A stretch of DNA of 64,000 nt from Thunnus maccoyii (taxonomy: Eukaryota; Chordata; Actinopteri; Scombriformes; Scombridae): assembly GCF_910596095.1 (NCBI RefSeq), contig NC_056536.1, positions 16,849,291-16,913,290 on the forward strand, read 5' to 3'. The notes beneath the pieces were generated by a model. That model had not been told where the DNA came from. It saw only the letters and a list, made by a program, of their open reading frames with translations, and did not search any database. Made by a program: the position numbers and the translations under genes. Every line of letters starts with the position of its first letter. The stretch's first letter is position 1. Positions 50,076-62,604 of the stretch are shown one piece after another.

Positions 50076-53000
50076 TCATACCCAAACAGTCGTGGTGTTC
50101 TCTGGACATTTTTCCTGTGGCACACAACAGCAGTGTCACCATTTGTTTACAACAATCTAAGTAATTAGAAATCAGTATATTTGTGAACATATCTGCTCTT
50201 TAGCTTACCCTCTGCTGTTGGATATATGTCACGGCATCATGAACAGTGACGAAAATATGTTGAGGGTTCATGTAGTTCATTAGACCACTTGATGTGAGGA
50301 TTTTTAAGACACTCTCTAAGGAGATGGAAAACATTGATCAGTATACACTGTATTCAAGTTCATTTTTATAATCATCCTTCTAAAAATAAAAATAAAAAAC
50401 TCTAAAATTGATTTCCCATAAAGTAGTACAATCAAAGGATATATCAGAGAAAACCTTTATGAAGAAAATAATACACAGGCACTTACCATTGCAGTTTGCC
50501 AAATATACATGAACTCCAACTTTCTGGCATTCAATACACATCTGCAAAAAGCCAAACGCAATCAATCACATTGCTATGATGCACCTTGACATGGAGAGAG
50601 CCCCATAATGTGAAATTTGAACCATAATATCTTGCTTTAGCAGACTAACCTGTGTAAATAGTCTTGCTCCAGCAACATCGACAAATATGACACTGCTGCA
50701 ATTGATTAACACTACCTGGACATCATTCTCAGATGTTTCTGCAGAGAAAAACAAGAAATTCCTTGAAACTATCTACAGCAAAAGAATATAATATAATGTC
50801 AATAGAATAATTTAAAAATATGTAGTGTTAAAAATTGTGTTTGTGATGGCTAAATAGCTGCTGTGGATGATCTTATTTGAAATGGCAATAAATAGTTTTC
50901 AGTTTTTGGAACTATATGCATATTCAATATGATCCACTCAGGGCCACCAAAAAGTTCTCATTACTTACCAGATTTGAAGAACTCGTTTTCTGAAGAAAAC
51001 GATGTGTTTGCAATGCCTCTTTCCTGAAGAACGATGGAGGGAGAAAAAAAAACAAGACATACAGTAAGAAACAGGATTTTGCAGTGAGAACAGTATATTT
51101 TTAGACTCAGCTCATTCAGTGGTTGCAGTAGTCGTACCACAGTGTTGACGGTGGCCTCTCTCTCCCGTTTCTCCAGGGCTTTCCTGGCCTTCTCCCGGCT
51201 GCGGATCTTCTCTGGCGTCAGGCCCAACAGCCTGCTCATCTCCTCCCTGAAGAAGCTACGGTTGCCATAGTAAATAGGCCCGTTGTAAGTCAGGATCTTC
51301 ACTCCTGGCACCTCATAGCACTGGAAGAAATACAGGACTCAACTTCTTTCTAGGATGTTCCTGCTTTATCATCTTTAAGATTATGATTATCACTAGTTTT
51401 TGGGATAATAAATGGAAAAATACTCCTGAAAGAGATTGCTTATTTGCACATATTAAAAAGAAAAAATACAAATATAAAACAGTAGGGTATCCTCTCACCT
51501 TGCTGTGGTTCTCCAGAGGTCTGTAAATTTCTGTGTTGCTGGCCCGGCCAAGCACTGAACAACCAGCCCTGTTGATCCATGGGTCATCAATTTTAATTGA
51601 AGTAACACATACATGATGATACATGATCTACATTGCCTCACAGGTATCAAGTGATTAATTTCAGCTCAGAGCTCTAATGCAGATATAAAACTCTTGACGT
51701 ACATGTCAGTTATAAGATTAATTTTGTTGATTATGGGTCTTTATTATTCTTATAACAATACTTTTACATAGCTTTTGCTTACTTGTGTGATGTTCTCAGT
51801 TCATCTAACATTTTAAAACTTTGTACAGTGTGGTGTTTCTTACAATAGAGCATTTGGCAAGAGCACAAGCTGGATTGCACAATAGTATTTTTGCAGATGG
51901 ATTGAAAAATGTACCTTTGCGTGCGACAAATGACGGTCATCATTGAGAAAACCACCCCGATGGCTAGGCCAAGGTCCACGTTGAGTACCACTACAGACAG
52001 CCAGGTCACCACCCAAACCATCTACACAAAGACATGGGCACAATAACTTATTTCCATGTCAGGATGTAACAGTTAACAATGGAAGCATGTCAGTGAAAAT
52101 TATTGTTGATTCCAGCCAAGTAATCAGTGTAAAAGTGGAGGAAGAGGGCAGTTTATCTGATGAGCTACCTGTGCTCTACTAGCATACTGAGAATAGCTGA
52201 TTCTCATTGCCTGGAATAGTGATTATTTCAAATGATGTTGCAACTGTGACAGAGCAGTTATTGTTTAAAGATACATGTATCATCAATCTGTCTGCAGGCA
52301 ACAACACTGTAGCTGATACAGACTTCATGAAAAACTGTGCAAACTCACAAAACTCCAGCCAAATTACCAGCAAACAGTTGTGTTACAAATAATCACAAGA
52401 ATGAAGTCCAGTTTCCTGTGGTTGCCTGGCAATTTGACTGCAAGTTACATATGAAAAGTGTTGCACATCATGTTTTACTGTGAATAGAGCACAGTTTTTG
52501 GAGCTGACCACAGCCTGAGCAGTATAATAATTAGCTGTGCTTTAGGGATCAGTTGTTGACCTAATGGCAACTAGGGAGCTAATTAACCATCTTCATTCTG
52601 TTCTCTTGTGGGGTTTTTTGATGCATGGGGATCACATTGCAGAATACATTCATATGCCTTTGAATGGTCTTACAAAGTCAATCTTGCTGATTCTCCACAG
52701 TTCAGGTAAGTCCTGGAACTGCAGGAACATCTGCCTGAGGCTGGTGACATTGATGCACGCCAGCACTGCCTGAGGAGAGAGGTAAAGGATGAGGTGAGTG
52801 GACTTTCTCTCTCCCTCTCTGTCTCTCCCCCTTCCAATGTTAATATAGATACACATGTATAAACAAACCTTGGGTAGGAAGTAGAACAGTGGTCCAATCA
52901 ACAGCAGGACAATCAGAACAACCAAACTAGTGAACAAACCGGAGAGCTGCAGGAAAACACACACACACATCCCTTACTGGACGTCCCAATGTTACACATA

Positions 53001-55993
53001 AGCTTTGCTTCTTATTAGTAGCAACTTCTGCATTGAAAATATGGATATTCAACATGCATGCTAATCCTATGTTATTAAACAGATCTAAATGCACTCCTAC
53101 ATTTTAAGGCATATCACCAGCATTTGATTGGATTATAGTGTTTATTACATTGTCACGGTGCTCCTGATGTCCAGGGTTCATATATGACTGACAGCTAGCA
53201 CATCAGCCATTTTGGCCACATAAATTTAAAATACATTCACAACTAAACGATGAGTTATAGATGCAAAATCAGAATTTGTATTTGTCTACTGATTATAATT
53301 CAACATACTACATGTTTTGCTGCTGTTAAAAGCACCAGTAAACATAATAACTTAAATGTTGTTGTTAGTCTTTGACCTTCAATTAAAAGACCTTTAAGTC
53401 AGTTTTGGAGGGATGCCAATATCCAATAAGGTGTTTTAATTTTATTGGCGATGTGACCGTTTTGTTTATATTTGAATCCCTGTTACCTTGATGCAAAGAG
53501 CCTACCAGTGGCTACTGAGTGTAACAAAACTGAAGATGTTTACTACCTGCGTGTATCCACCGGCACTCTCCAGTATGTTAGTGGTGGCTAGAGTGGCTGA
53601 GCTTGGGAAGCAGGTGAAAAAGGAGGACACCGTATTGGAGATACCATGAGCCAGCAGCTCCTGAAATCAAACACAGATTCAACACAAATAGTTAACAGAC
53701 TGGTGAGGATCAAACATTTCACCAAGCAGTTGTGGCACTTCAGGGCTTTACCTGGTTTGGATGTATGGAATAGCCATGTTTATCAGCGTAGATCATTGCC
53801 AGCGAGACGGACACTGCATAACCAACAAATGTTATGGCTACTGTGTCTCCCGCAATCTCAGGAAAAGTGTGCAAGGCGGGCATCTGTGGCTTTGGGAATC
53901 TGAGGATAGGAGGGTCAAAAGTCAAACTACTGGAAGCTACTGAGCTCATCTGTGTTTTGAGTTTTTTTTTCCAAATCTAAAAAATTACCCAGCTGGGATG
54001 TGGCCAACTATCTTAATGTCATACATGGTGTCCAGGGAGGAGGCGTAGGTCACACCTGTGACAATAATCACCTGGGGATTGAAGCAAATAATCAGGGCTT
54101 ATAACCTGTTAATTACATTGTAAAAATTAAATACACTGAGCATGTGTAAATCCAGCTGACTCACCATGAGGATCTCCACAGGGATAGGTGTCCGCAGGCG
54201 CTGCCGGAAACGCATGTTAATCTCCTTAACTGGCACCAGGACAGCCAAACACACCAAGGAGATCAGCAGCTCCGCCGTGTTGGTTTGAGGCAGGTTCTCC
54301 ATCACTGACGCTAAAGTCTGAACACACAAGTCAGTGAGCGGCGGGGCAAACATCACCAAAGTGACATGCATTTGCCCTAAATGCTCTTTGCTCAAACAAT
54401 AACACGTTGAATTAGAGCATCAAGATCTCATCATGAAGCACTGCTTACCTTGAAGAGGGAGAAGGTCCCAGTGTGACGAGGGAGCCGCAGTCCCAGCAAG
54501 CTTTGCAGCTGTGAGATGGTAACATGGAAGGCAGCAGCACTGGTGAAAGCCTTAACAATTGGCTCTGACAGATAGGTGGAGAGGAAGCCCAGCTGAAGAC
54601 CAAACATACAGAGCTGGAGCACAAGAGATTAATAACATTATCATTTGTTTTAGGGATTCAACACTGATACTCTTGACTCTGCTATATTATTATTTATTTT
54701 TGTGACTTTTTGATTAATCCATAGACTTTGTGCCTCTGTCTTACCATAATAATTCCTGAGAGGAGTGCTACAGCTGAGGCCACGCCAATCCTCTGGGCCT
54801 CAAACTCAGCCGCTTGAGGGGAACTCGAGTTCATCTCCAGAGGAGTGGGGACCAGCTGCTCCACCACAGTGCCAGTCATCAGACTCACCACAGCAAATGT
54901 ACCTGAGAGAGGACCCATCCTCTCAGTAACAGTGGTAAACATAATAAACCTGGATAACACTTGACATTCAGCTCAAGATGCATGCATGAAATAATGTTAC
55001 CTTTTATAGTATTGTCCAACTGGAAAAACCATCACCCCTGTTGACTGAAATGATATTTGCTGTCATGCTATTGTATAAATATAATACATATAGAGTCTTA
55101 CCTGTGGACACATGGCGACCTGTGCCAAAAATCATATAGAGAACCACCGGGAAGAAGGAGGTGTAAAGGCCAAATATTGGTGCTACAGATGTGAGTAAAG
55201 CAAAGGCCATGCCTGTTTAGGGAAGAACATTCAGAAAGACAACTTGTCAAAAAAAAAAAACATGCTTTTATAATCTGTTAATCTCTGAAACGTAATCTAT
55301 GAATATAAAATATTGTCTGAGGCTGGAGCATGCAAAGTTAACTGAGTGCAAAAATATAATAAGCAATAATAAAAGTGACTGACAACAACAGATAGACAAT
55401 GTAAATTTTGACAGTTTTGCCCTACAGCTGTTGTAATTCTCTTTTTTTTTTTTTAAAAAAAAAAAAAAAAGAAAAAAGAAAAAAGTAACTAATCTTAACC
55501 CTGCAATACTTGCTCAGATTTTGATAACATATAGATTGTTATTATTATTAGGGTGTTATTATTATTAAAATAAAACTAAACTGAATCTTAAATGACATAA
55601 TTCTAATTACCTATAATTAAGGTAAACAAATGATGTCAGTGAAAACAAACTTTCCTTTCCCCTCTTTCTACCTGGCTGCGAGTAATTAGCTGTACTTTTA
55701 TCCTGATAATAGGCCAATGTTTACGCACCTTGCGGAATGTGAAGAATACCAACTGTCAATCCCGCTATAGTATCTCCTAAAATCCATTTCTTTAGCCTGT
55801 ATCTCGGCAGCCAGCTGAAAATGGGCACTCTCTCCCTCAACAGGTGAAGGCAGGCTCGCCTTGAACACCTGCACCTCCCGGCGAGCTTCTCCCGGAGCCG
55901 CAAACTTCCACTTGTGTTATCCTCGGAGCCGTAGGCCTGTTTGAAGCGGTCCTCCGTGTAGATATTCCTGTACACAGCCACAGAGGCGCTCAT
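50076..55993 (-). CDS. slc26a10: SLC26-family anion exchanger (SLC26A10)
   Basis: A multipass membrane anion transporter with a C-terminal STAS domain. Eighteen exons from 5': 55993-55729, 55212-55102, 54902-54745, 54613-54449, 54317-54165, 54071-53989, 53899-53752, 53660-53547, 52946-52869, 52769-52674, 52021-51915, 51568-51499, 51320-51138, 51023-50969, 50738-50650, 50541-50487, 50315-50209 and 50114-50076. All are GT-AG and phases agree, for 2076 nt or 691 aa. Family motifs are [76 protein letters not shown] and KIDFMVWVVTW. The STAS domain (from about residue 517) contains [15 protein letters not shown], a charged linker ([14 protein letters not shown]) and [17 protein letters not shown]. 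It ends TTTVWV, a possible class II PDZ ligand. The start is the first ATG, and its position next to b4galnt1 supports SLC26A10. To my knowledge the human gene is a pseudogene; this one is intact. Confidence 0.93.
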
Positions 55994-56068
55994 GTTGTCC
56001 GTGTGGAGATGATAGTTCACCACTCAAGCGCTGTCTCAGAGTCAGCAAAGGTGTTGACTATTGCATTA

Positions 56069-56077
56069 CATATATAG
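56069..56077 (-). promoter_or_regulatory. slc26a10: Possible TATA box of slc26a10
   Basis: The minus strand reads CTATATATG here, 76-84 bases upstream of the start codon. That would put the transcription start near 56040 and give a 5' UTR of about 50 nt. No intervening splice site is needed. Confidence 0.45.
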
Positions 56078-56099
56078 CAGACTCTGCCCTGACCTCAAG

Positions 56100-59000
56100 A
56101 GCCCTTGTATTTTCCTGTCAGACTCTTCTTAGCCAATGACATGGCTCAAAGCTGAACCTTTTTTGTCACGGTGTTGGCCAACTTTTTCACATCTTTGTCT
56201 TTCCTTAGACCACATAAAGGTGAGCTGGTCCTTTTTGGCTGTACTAAATCCTCTGGGTCCTACTGCTAAAAGTGTTTTTTTTTTTTTGTGTGTGTGTGTG
56301 TGTGTTTTTTTCAACAGAAAGTAAAAAGTCAGGCCAACAATCTGCCTGTCTCACACTCATAACCCCTCCCTCCAAACACACGCACACACTCACACACACA
56401 ACATCCTTTGCACTGCACAGTCGATCCTCCCATATGTCCTGCCTCCAGAGATCAACGCGGGAGGTACAAGCTCAGAGGAGGCACAATTAAAGTGCATACA
56501 ATGTATAGCACTGTGAAACGCCTAAAGAGATCAAAGTAGTATTGTTGGTGGAGCTGAGGTGTAACCTCAAACCATGTCTGCTCACGAGGACTTCATTTCC
56601 GAGAAGGATGGATGTCTGTAATGGGTGGGTGTTTAAACTGTGTAGCCATAAGGAAAGAGTCTGCTACCCATGAGACCTCTGTGAAACTCAATCACACATG
56701 GCAACCTGGTTCATGGATCAAACCACACCTTGACTGATCAGAGATTGTGTGTGATGATTGAGATGTTCTTTGTCAGACAGGAGCGGATACAAGGAAGTTT
56801 GGGATAAATACAAGATAAAACTGATAAAATAGGATCTGTGCATGTTACAGGCCATAACATATTTTTTACAAAGGAGCTTGGAAACCTAACCATTGGATGT
56901 AATCAAAATAGAAAAGATCACTTTGAAAGTAGTTTCCATGAGTGAGTATGATGCAGAAGTATCCAGTGAATTTCAGACTGATGCTGGTGATTATAAAACA
57001 AAGGAAATGGAGAATTTATTTCTTGTGTAAGCCTAGTTTTTGGCCTTGTGAATGAACTTCTCCCATCACATGAATGACATGTCATCCCATAAGGCTACGT
57101 GATGAAGTGCAGGCAATGCCACCCTATTCCATTGTTGCACAGGACAACACCCATGGATATTGACTTGAATGGGTCTAGTCATATGGACAGAAAGTTTAAT
57201 GCTGCAATTTTCAAATGTACCGCATATTCAATCAACAGCAGCAATGACAAAGTATCTAGCAATGCATTTGTGAAGTTGTTTTATGCAATCGACCATCCAG
57301 CCAACTAACATGAAAGCAAGAATACAATGCATTTTGATGGCATTGTCAACTTGTGCACAGCCAATCAATGTTTTCTGAGTCTAAATATAGGGAAAACTGA
57401 TAAATACAATAACAATATAGTTTAAAAGCTCTAATGCATAAAAGGTAAAATGTTTAACTTTCATTTTTTATGTTGACATTATAGTTATAATAGCTAACTT
57501 TTTAGCAAACAGTTACCTATTTACAAATACAGCAGACATAGGGCAACACTGACATTCATTAAGAGTTGTTTTTCTGGCCACTTGATGAATTTAAGTCCGA
57601 TATTCGCTCTCCTTTTAGTTCTGTTTTCCACCAACTCCAGAGGAAAATAACTTGCAAGATGTTGGACTTTCTTTACTAGCTGCTCTCTAACTTTGTCTTT
57701 CTGCTGTTTGGAGCTGCAGGTAGCGTACAGTCAGTTCATCTTAGCTTTTTTGCCAAAAACAAAGGCCTACTGCTGCTGCTGGAGATGGGATTGATGATGA
57801 AAGTGCCATGACTGAAGCATACAGTCAGTTTGAAGCAAAAAAAAACAAGTTAAAAGGGGCCAACAAGCTCTGTAGAGTTGAAGAGTTGGATTATAACTTT
57901 TAATCACAGCAAGAGACCTCTGTTGCATTACATGTAGTTATTTGATTCATTGTTAATATAAAAATATTAATTAGCAGAGCTTTAATGTTATGAAGATGAA
58001 ATCATTTTTATATGCCGTGTCACCTCATCCACCCAGAGGAAGCCACAATTAGTAGGGGGTGTTTAGTAATCCCACATACTGCGACAATGCTGGAGACAGG
58101 TCAAATGATTTAACCCCAATTACCTCTTTCTAATGACCATTGTTGATTTAGTCTAAATTTAAAAAAGAAAACAAGGGCTAATATTGAGCTAAGTTTAGCC
58201 CATGCTATTGTTATTCCATGAAAGAGAAAACATTGCTAAAGATGTAACTGGAGTCAAACAGGGTGTAGGTGAGAGGTCCAGGGATGCGTTGCAGAGGTAA
58301 AGCGCTGGATGGACACCCTCCAAAGTGTGATGTGTCCCAATCTTGCTAATATTTTAAACTAGATGAAATAAACAGACATGCATGTAGAGAGTTGTTTTTG
58401 TTCCAGTATCATATTCCTAGAATTTCTGTGTCTCTGTTGGAGAGGAGATGCAGTGATATAAGGAACTTCCTTTAAATTTCAGGAATGTGGGCCATTGTGT
58501 TGATCAGCTCCAGAGGATTTATGAACATACCAACGGCGTGGTGTGTCTGCGGGCTGTTTAAACAAGATATTAATCAGTGGTAAAAGGAACAATGCATTGA
58601 ATGGAAAAGGATATGAAGTGTTAACCCCGAACTAGACGAAACCCTTCTGTTCCATCATAACACAGACAGCTCTTTATAAATTTAAACAATGAAAATGGGA
58701 ATACCTGAGTGGCACACAGCAGCATACAGCTGTGCCATTCATGCAATCCAATGTGTATTCAATTGGCTTAAAAGCAACAACAAACAGGATATCAACACCT
58801 TTCTATGGACAAAAAAATGTCAAGTGATATGACCTTTTCTGCTTGACAAAAATGCATGTTTTAAATGTGAGGTCACATTGTTTAAATGTTTGAAATTAGA
58901 TGAATATTATTAATTTTCCGTTCCTCTGTAATATGTTTTGTTCCCATCTTCACTGTTTCTGAGGTGCAGCATTTTCTTGGAAGAAAAAGCAATTATCCTG

Positions 59001-61750
59001 ACTCCTAAAAAACACTTATGGAGTGTTGTGATTTTTGTAAAAATATACACTTTGATGGTAACTGTAGTTATGTTTGGCAGCATACCTCATGATCCCACTT
59101 TCCTTGTTGCATTAGCATTAATCACATTACAAAAATATCTCATCCACCCTGTCTCCTTCATGCTGAGTGTGTGTCCTGATCTTACAGGGTCTTTCTATTA
59201 TTCTCGTCCAAGGAGAGGCTCCAGTCATTTTGTGGCCTATAGTTCCTGCTATTGTTCTTTATCTGCTTTATGGGATGCTTGTCCCGACCCCCCATGGCAT
59301 GTTACTTTGGAAATGACCTTGTCTATGAGGCTGAGTGCTGGCAGCCAAACCGCTCCTTGTGTCCCTGTCTCCTTACCTCTCCCATCCCTTTCCGTTCACT
59401 GCTCCTGTCCATCCATTAGTGCTTCTCCTCATGCTGTCCAGATATTTACATTGTTTGACTTCATGAATCATGTCTCTCTGCAGAATTCTTCCTGCCGGCT
59501 CATGAATTTGTTGCAATTTGTCACTCACGGCATACAAAGTTTCTGTGAGGTTAAGAGCCAAGCACAACCCAGGAATTTGTCTAACAGCCCTTTGATGTGC
59601 ATTGAAAAGTGTATATTTTATGGTAGCTTGTCAGACTCCATTATTTAGGCAACACAATAATCAAACAAATATTACATTCTTTAACGTATGACTTTTTTTT
59701 CCTTTGCTAATTCTGCTCTAGGCTGCACCTTAACCTTTAATTAACAAACTGAATTGGTTTCCCAGGGCAACACACTATAATCTAATTACATTTTGTCAAA
59801 GATCTGTGGAGAATTTCTCTCCCATGATCCCATTTCTAATTCTCAAACAGCTGAGGCCATGCTTGTAAAGCGTCAAAGGTTTTCGGTGTTTCTTTCATAC
59901 CTTCTCCCCTATTAAAACCATTTTTAACTTTGCGTGACGCCAGTTGGTTTCGGAGTGAGTTGCTGATTTCCTGTTCACTCTTGATGACCTCCACCACACC
60001 TACACTATTCATGTCAATTCATCAAACATCTGTGTCATGCATCTCCTGGGCGGGTAAGACGGCACCCGCCTACATCCATGGGCTCCCCAAGGAATGAGAG
60101 TGTGCACTCATGACGCATCCTCCACAATTAAGTTTTATGTTCTCATTACGGTAGCAACAAAGATGAGGACTTAACGGCCTAATGTGTTTTGGCTTGGGTT
60201 AAGCACGTGATCGTTTCCATTTGATTGAGCGCCAGGCGGATTACATAAAGTAACTGTTTGGTCTGCAGCTGGTGAAGGAAGTACACTAAAAAGAGTGTGA
60301 TCTCTTCTTCTCTTCCATGTTGGAAACCAAACAGACAATAAAAAGGTCAACATCTGAAAAGAACAAAAGGTGAAACCTGGATTCTCATCTGAACTTCCTT
60401 TCTTCACAGATAGTCACTGTCATGTCTGTCCCCTGTCAGGATACGGTGCCAAAGGTGAAAAAACAAAACACTCATTAATGTTTAGTTTCATCTGGGGTAT
60501 TTCTGTCTGACAGTCACAGTTGCCCCTGTTGCTGACTCACAATCTCCACTTTCCCCATCCTCTAGAAAAGAGGCCTATGTGATTTTATGTGCGCATAAAA
60601 TTTGCCACCCTACAGTACAGCAGTTTTGCACCTCCATTTCAGAATAACAATTAGATTTACTGCACCATGTAGGGGAGCTGTTTTGACCCACAGAGGGGCT
60701 GGGTTGACTGGGGAGTCTGATTGTGGGATGTGTCACTTCCTAGCCCATGCTGAAGCATTGTGCAGCTCAAGTACACAACGGCGACACAGCCTTGAACCAC
60801 ATTGTAAGAGCCGCTGCTGCATTGTCTGCTTCGCCTCAACGCTGCCGACAACACTAGATTCACTTTCAGCTGCCTAGCTTAAGTAGCATTCAACACAACG
60901 AAGGAACAGCAAGATTTCCCTGTGTTGTCATTTGAAGTATTCAGGCACCACCCTACAATGCCTTCACAACGGTTGTATATACACTTCAGAAGAACAATTA
61001 GTCCCAGATGTAATACACATAACATACTGGGCTGTAGAACAGAAGAAAGATTTTTGCATCTAAAAATGGTATGTTGACACTTGTGAACAAAGGTCTGCAT
61101 AGCTGAAGCACAGCTTGTGCAAGTTTCCTTAAAGATGCACATAAAGCCCTTTATTCAGACTGTAAAATCAGCCCCAGTGATGGAGGGTTAACGGAATGGG
61201 ATTGAATGGGAATGGCGTTGATCCACTATAATGACTCTAGTATTTGTTCTTGTGCGTGAGACTCTGATGGAGTGGGTCCTTGAGAATCACCAGTGCAGCC
61301 AGGCTCATCTTACACAGAGTTCAGGGCAGGTAGATTGTGTTCATCGCCCCAAATGTTGACTCAACAACTTTTAGTACTGTAGTTAGAGTTTGCGTGCACC
61401 AAAGTCTGTAACTACATATTAAAGGGCCAATATAATACAAAAAACATATTATTTGATTTATCTCTAGTGGTATCTAGCCATACAGGTAGTTTTGGTTGAA
61501 TTTATCCAGTTCTTGAGGTATTTCATTCAATATTTCTGCCTTTATCCCAATATAATGCAGGTGAATGAAATTTCATCTATGGTGCTCACACCATTGAAAA
61601 ATTATATTTAAAAATTTAAACAACAGCATCTATTTCCAGAAACTGTGTCCTGGTTACTCCCTGTAACTCACTGACTTCACAGTCTTCTAAGGACTACATA
61701 GAAAATAGTGCAAATAAAAATACTCATCGTTTTTGTAGTTTACCAAGTAC
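56100..61750. other. Long non-coding interval
   Basis: A T-run with (GT)n lies at about 56274-56307 and short CA tracts at about 56380-56400. No recognisable exon or element end was seen. A 236-codon plus-strand open frame at 58938-59648 has low-complexity composition and no family resemblance. Confidence 0.45.
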
Positions 61751-62604
61751 CTTCATTGATCTTTTCTAGCACCAAAGGGAGTGGTCCAGAGGGCTGCTGC
61801 ATTGCTTCTACAGCACGTAGCAGGCTGAAAGCTGCAGGGTGGAGGACAAGGAGACGTGGGCGCTGAGCTGTACTGGCAGTCACTGCCAGACCAGCTTCCT
61901 GCCACACCGTGCCATCACTCATGCACTCACATCTGAGGCCAGACAACAAAGGTGAAACAAGAATGAGGGGTTTTGTGTTACTTTGTATTGTACTAGAAGT
62001 AATATTTATTTAACCTTCTAAGACTTGTATCCCCTCTTATCTCATAGTGTGCTGCAAAAACCATTTGATTTGTAGGTGACCAGAAAGAAAGTTTAAGAGA
62101 TGGATGCATTATTTGGTTACTATGTATTTTGTAGCTGTGAAAGTATCTGAACACACTGTATATGAGGCCAGTTGAGTGTCACATGCATGTTACAGTGATG
62201 AAAGATGGTCTAGGTCATGTCATCATTAATGAAACTGACAGGTTAGTATCTGTAACAGTGATTCTTTTTATTTTCATTGTGAGATGTACTCTCTCCCATT
62301 TTCATCCTTGTAGGCCTGTGAGATTCACCTCAATCATTTATGATGCCACCTCTGCAGTCCTTTACTTCATATTCTTCATTTTTCTATAGTGTAATGTCTC
62401 ACAGTCTTCTACTCTCTTTTCTCTATCCCCCTTTACCTCTCCATCACCTTTCCCTTGCTCCCACCAGCACAGCATCAAAGAGCGCCTGTGGCTCCAGCTG
62501 GGTGGCCACTAGCTCCTCATTTCCTCTCAGGCTCTCTAGCCATTCAGCGGTGGCGTGCTCCGTCAGGGCTGAGCGGACCCCAGGGAGTCCACCAGAAGCC
62601 TCCG
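61751..62604 (-). CDS. Two in-phase exons of an unrecognised minus-strand gene (partial)
   Basis: Exon 62604-62448 (157 nt) follows a GCGCCTAG acceptor and ends GGGAAAG|GTGATG. Exon 61932-61751 (182 nt) follows GGCCTCAG and ends AATGAAG|GTACTT. The frame is open through both and phases match (AG plus A). The first reads EASGGLPGVRSALTEH, WLESLRGNEELVATQLEPQA and LFDAVLVGAR. The second reads CECMSDGTVWQEAGLAV, RPRLLVLHPAAFSLLRAVEA and PLPLVLEKINE. Codon use and GC content are clearly higher than in flanking DNA. The peptide looks like a soluble helical protein with Leu-rich amphipathic stretches. I do not recognise the family. In mammals ARHGEF25 lies upstream of SLC26A10 in the same orientation, but nothing here looks like its DH or PH domain. 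Further exons must lie outside or be too short for me to see. Confidence 0.55.

Noticed and set aside
60602-60877. 91-codon plus-strand frame and its minus-strand partner
   Set aside because: Both strands are open over the same stretch without splice sites or homology, so chance is the simplest reading.
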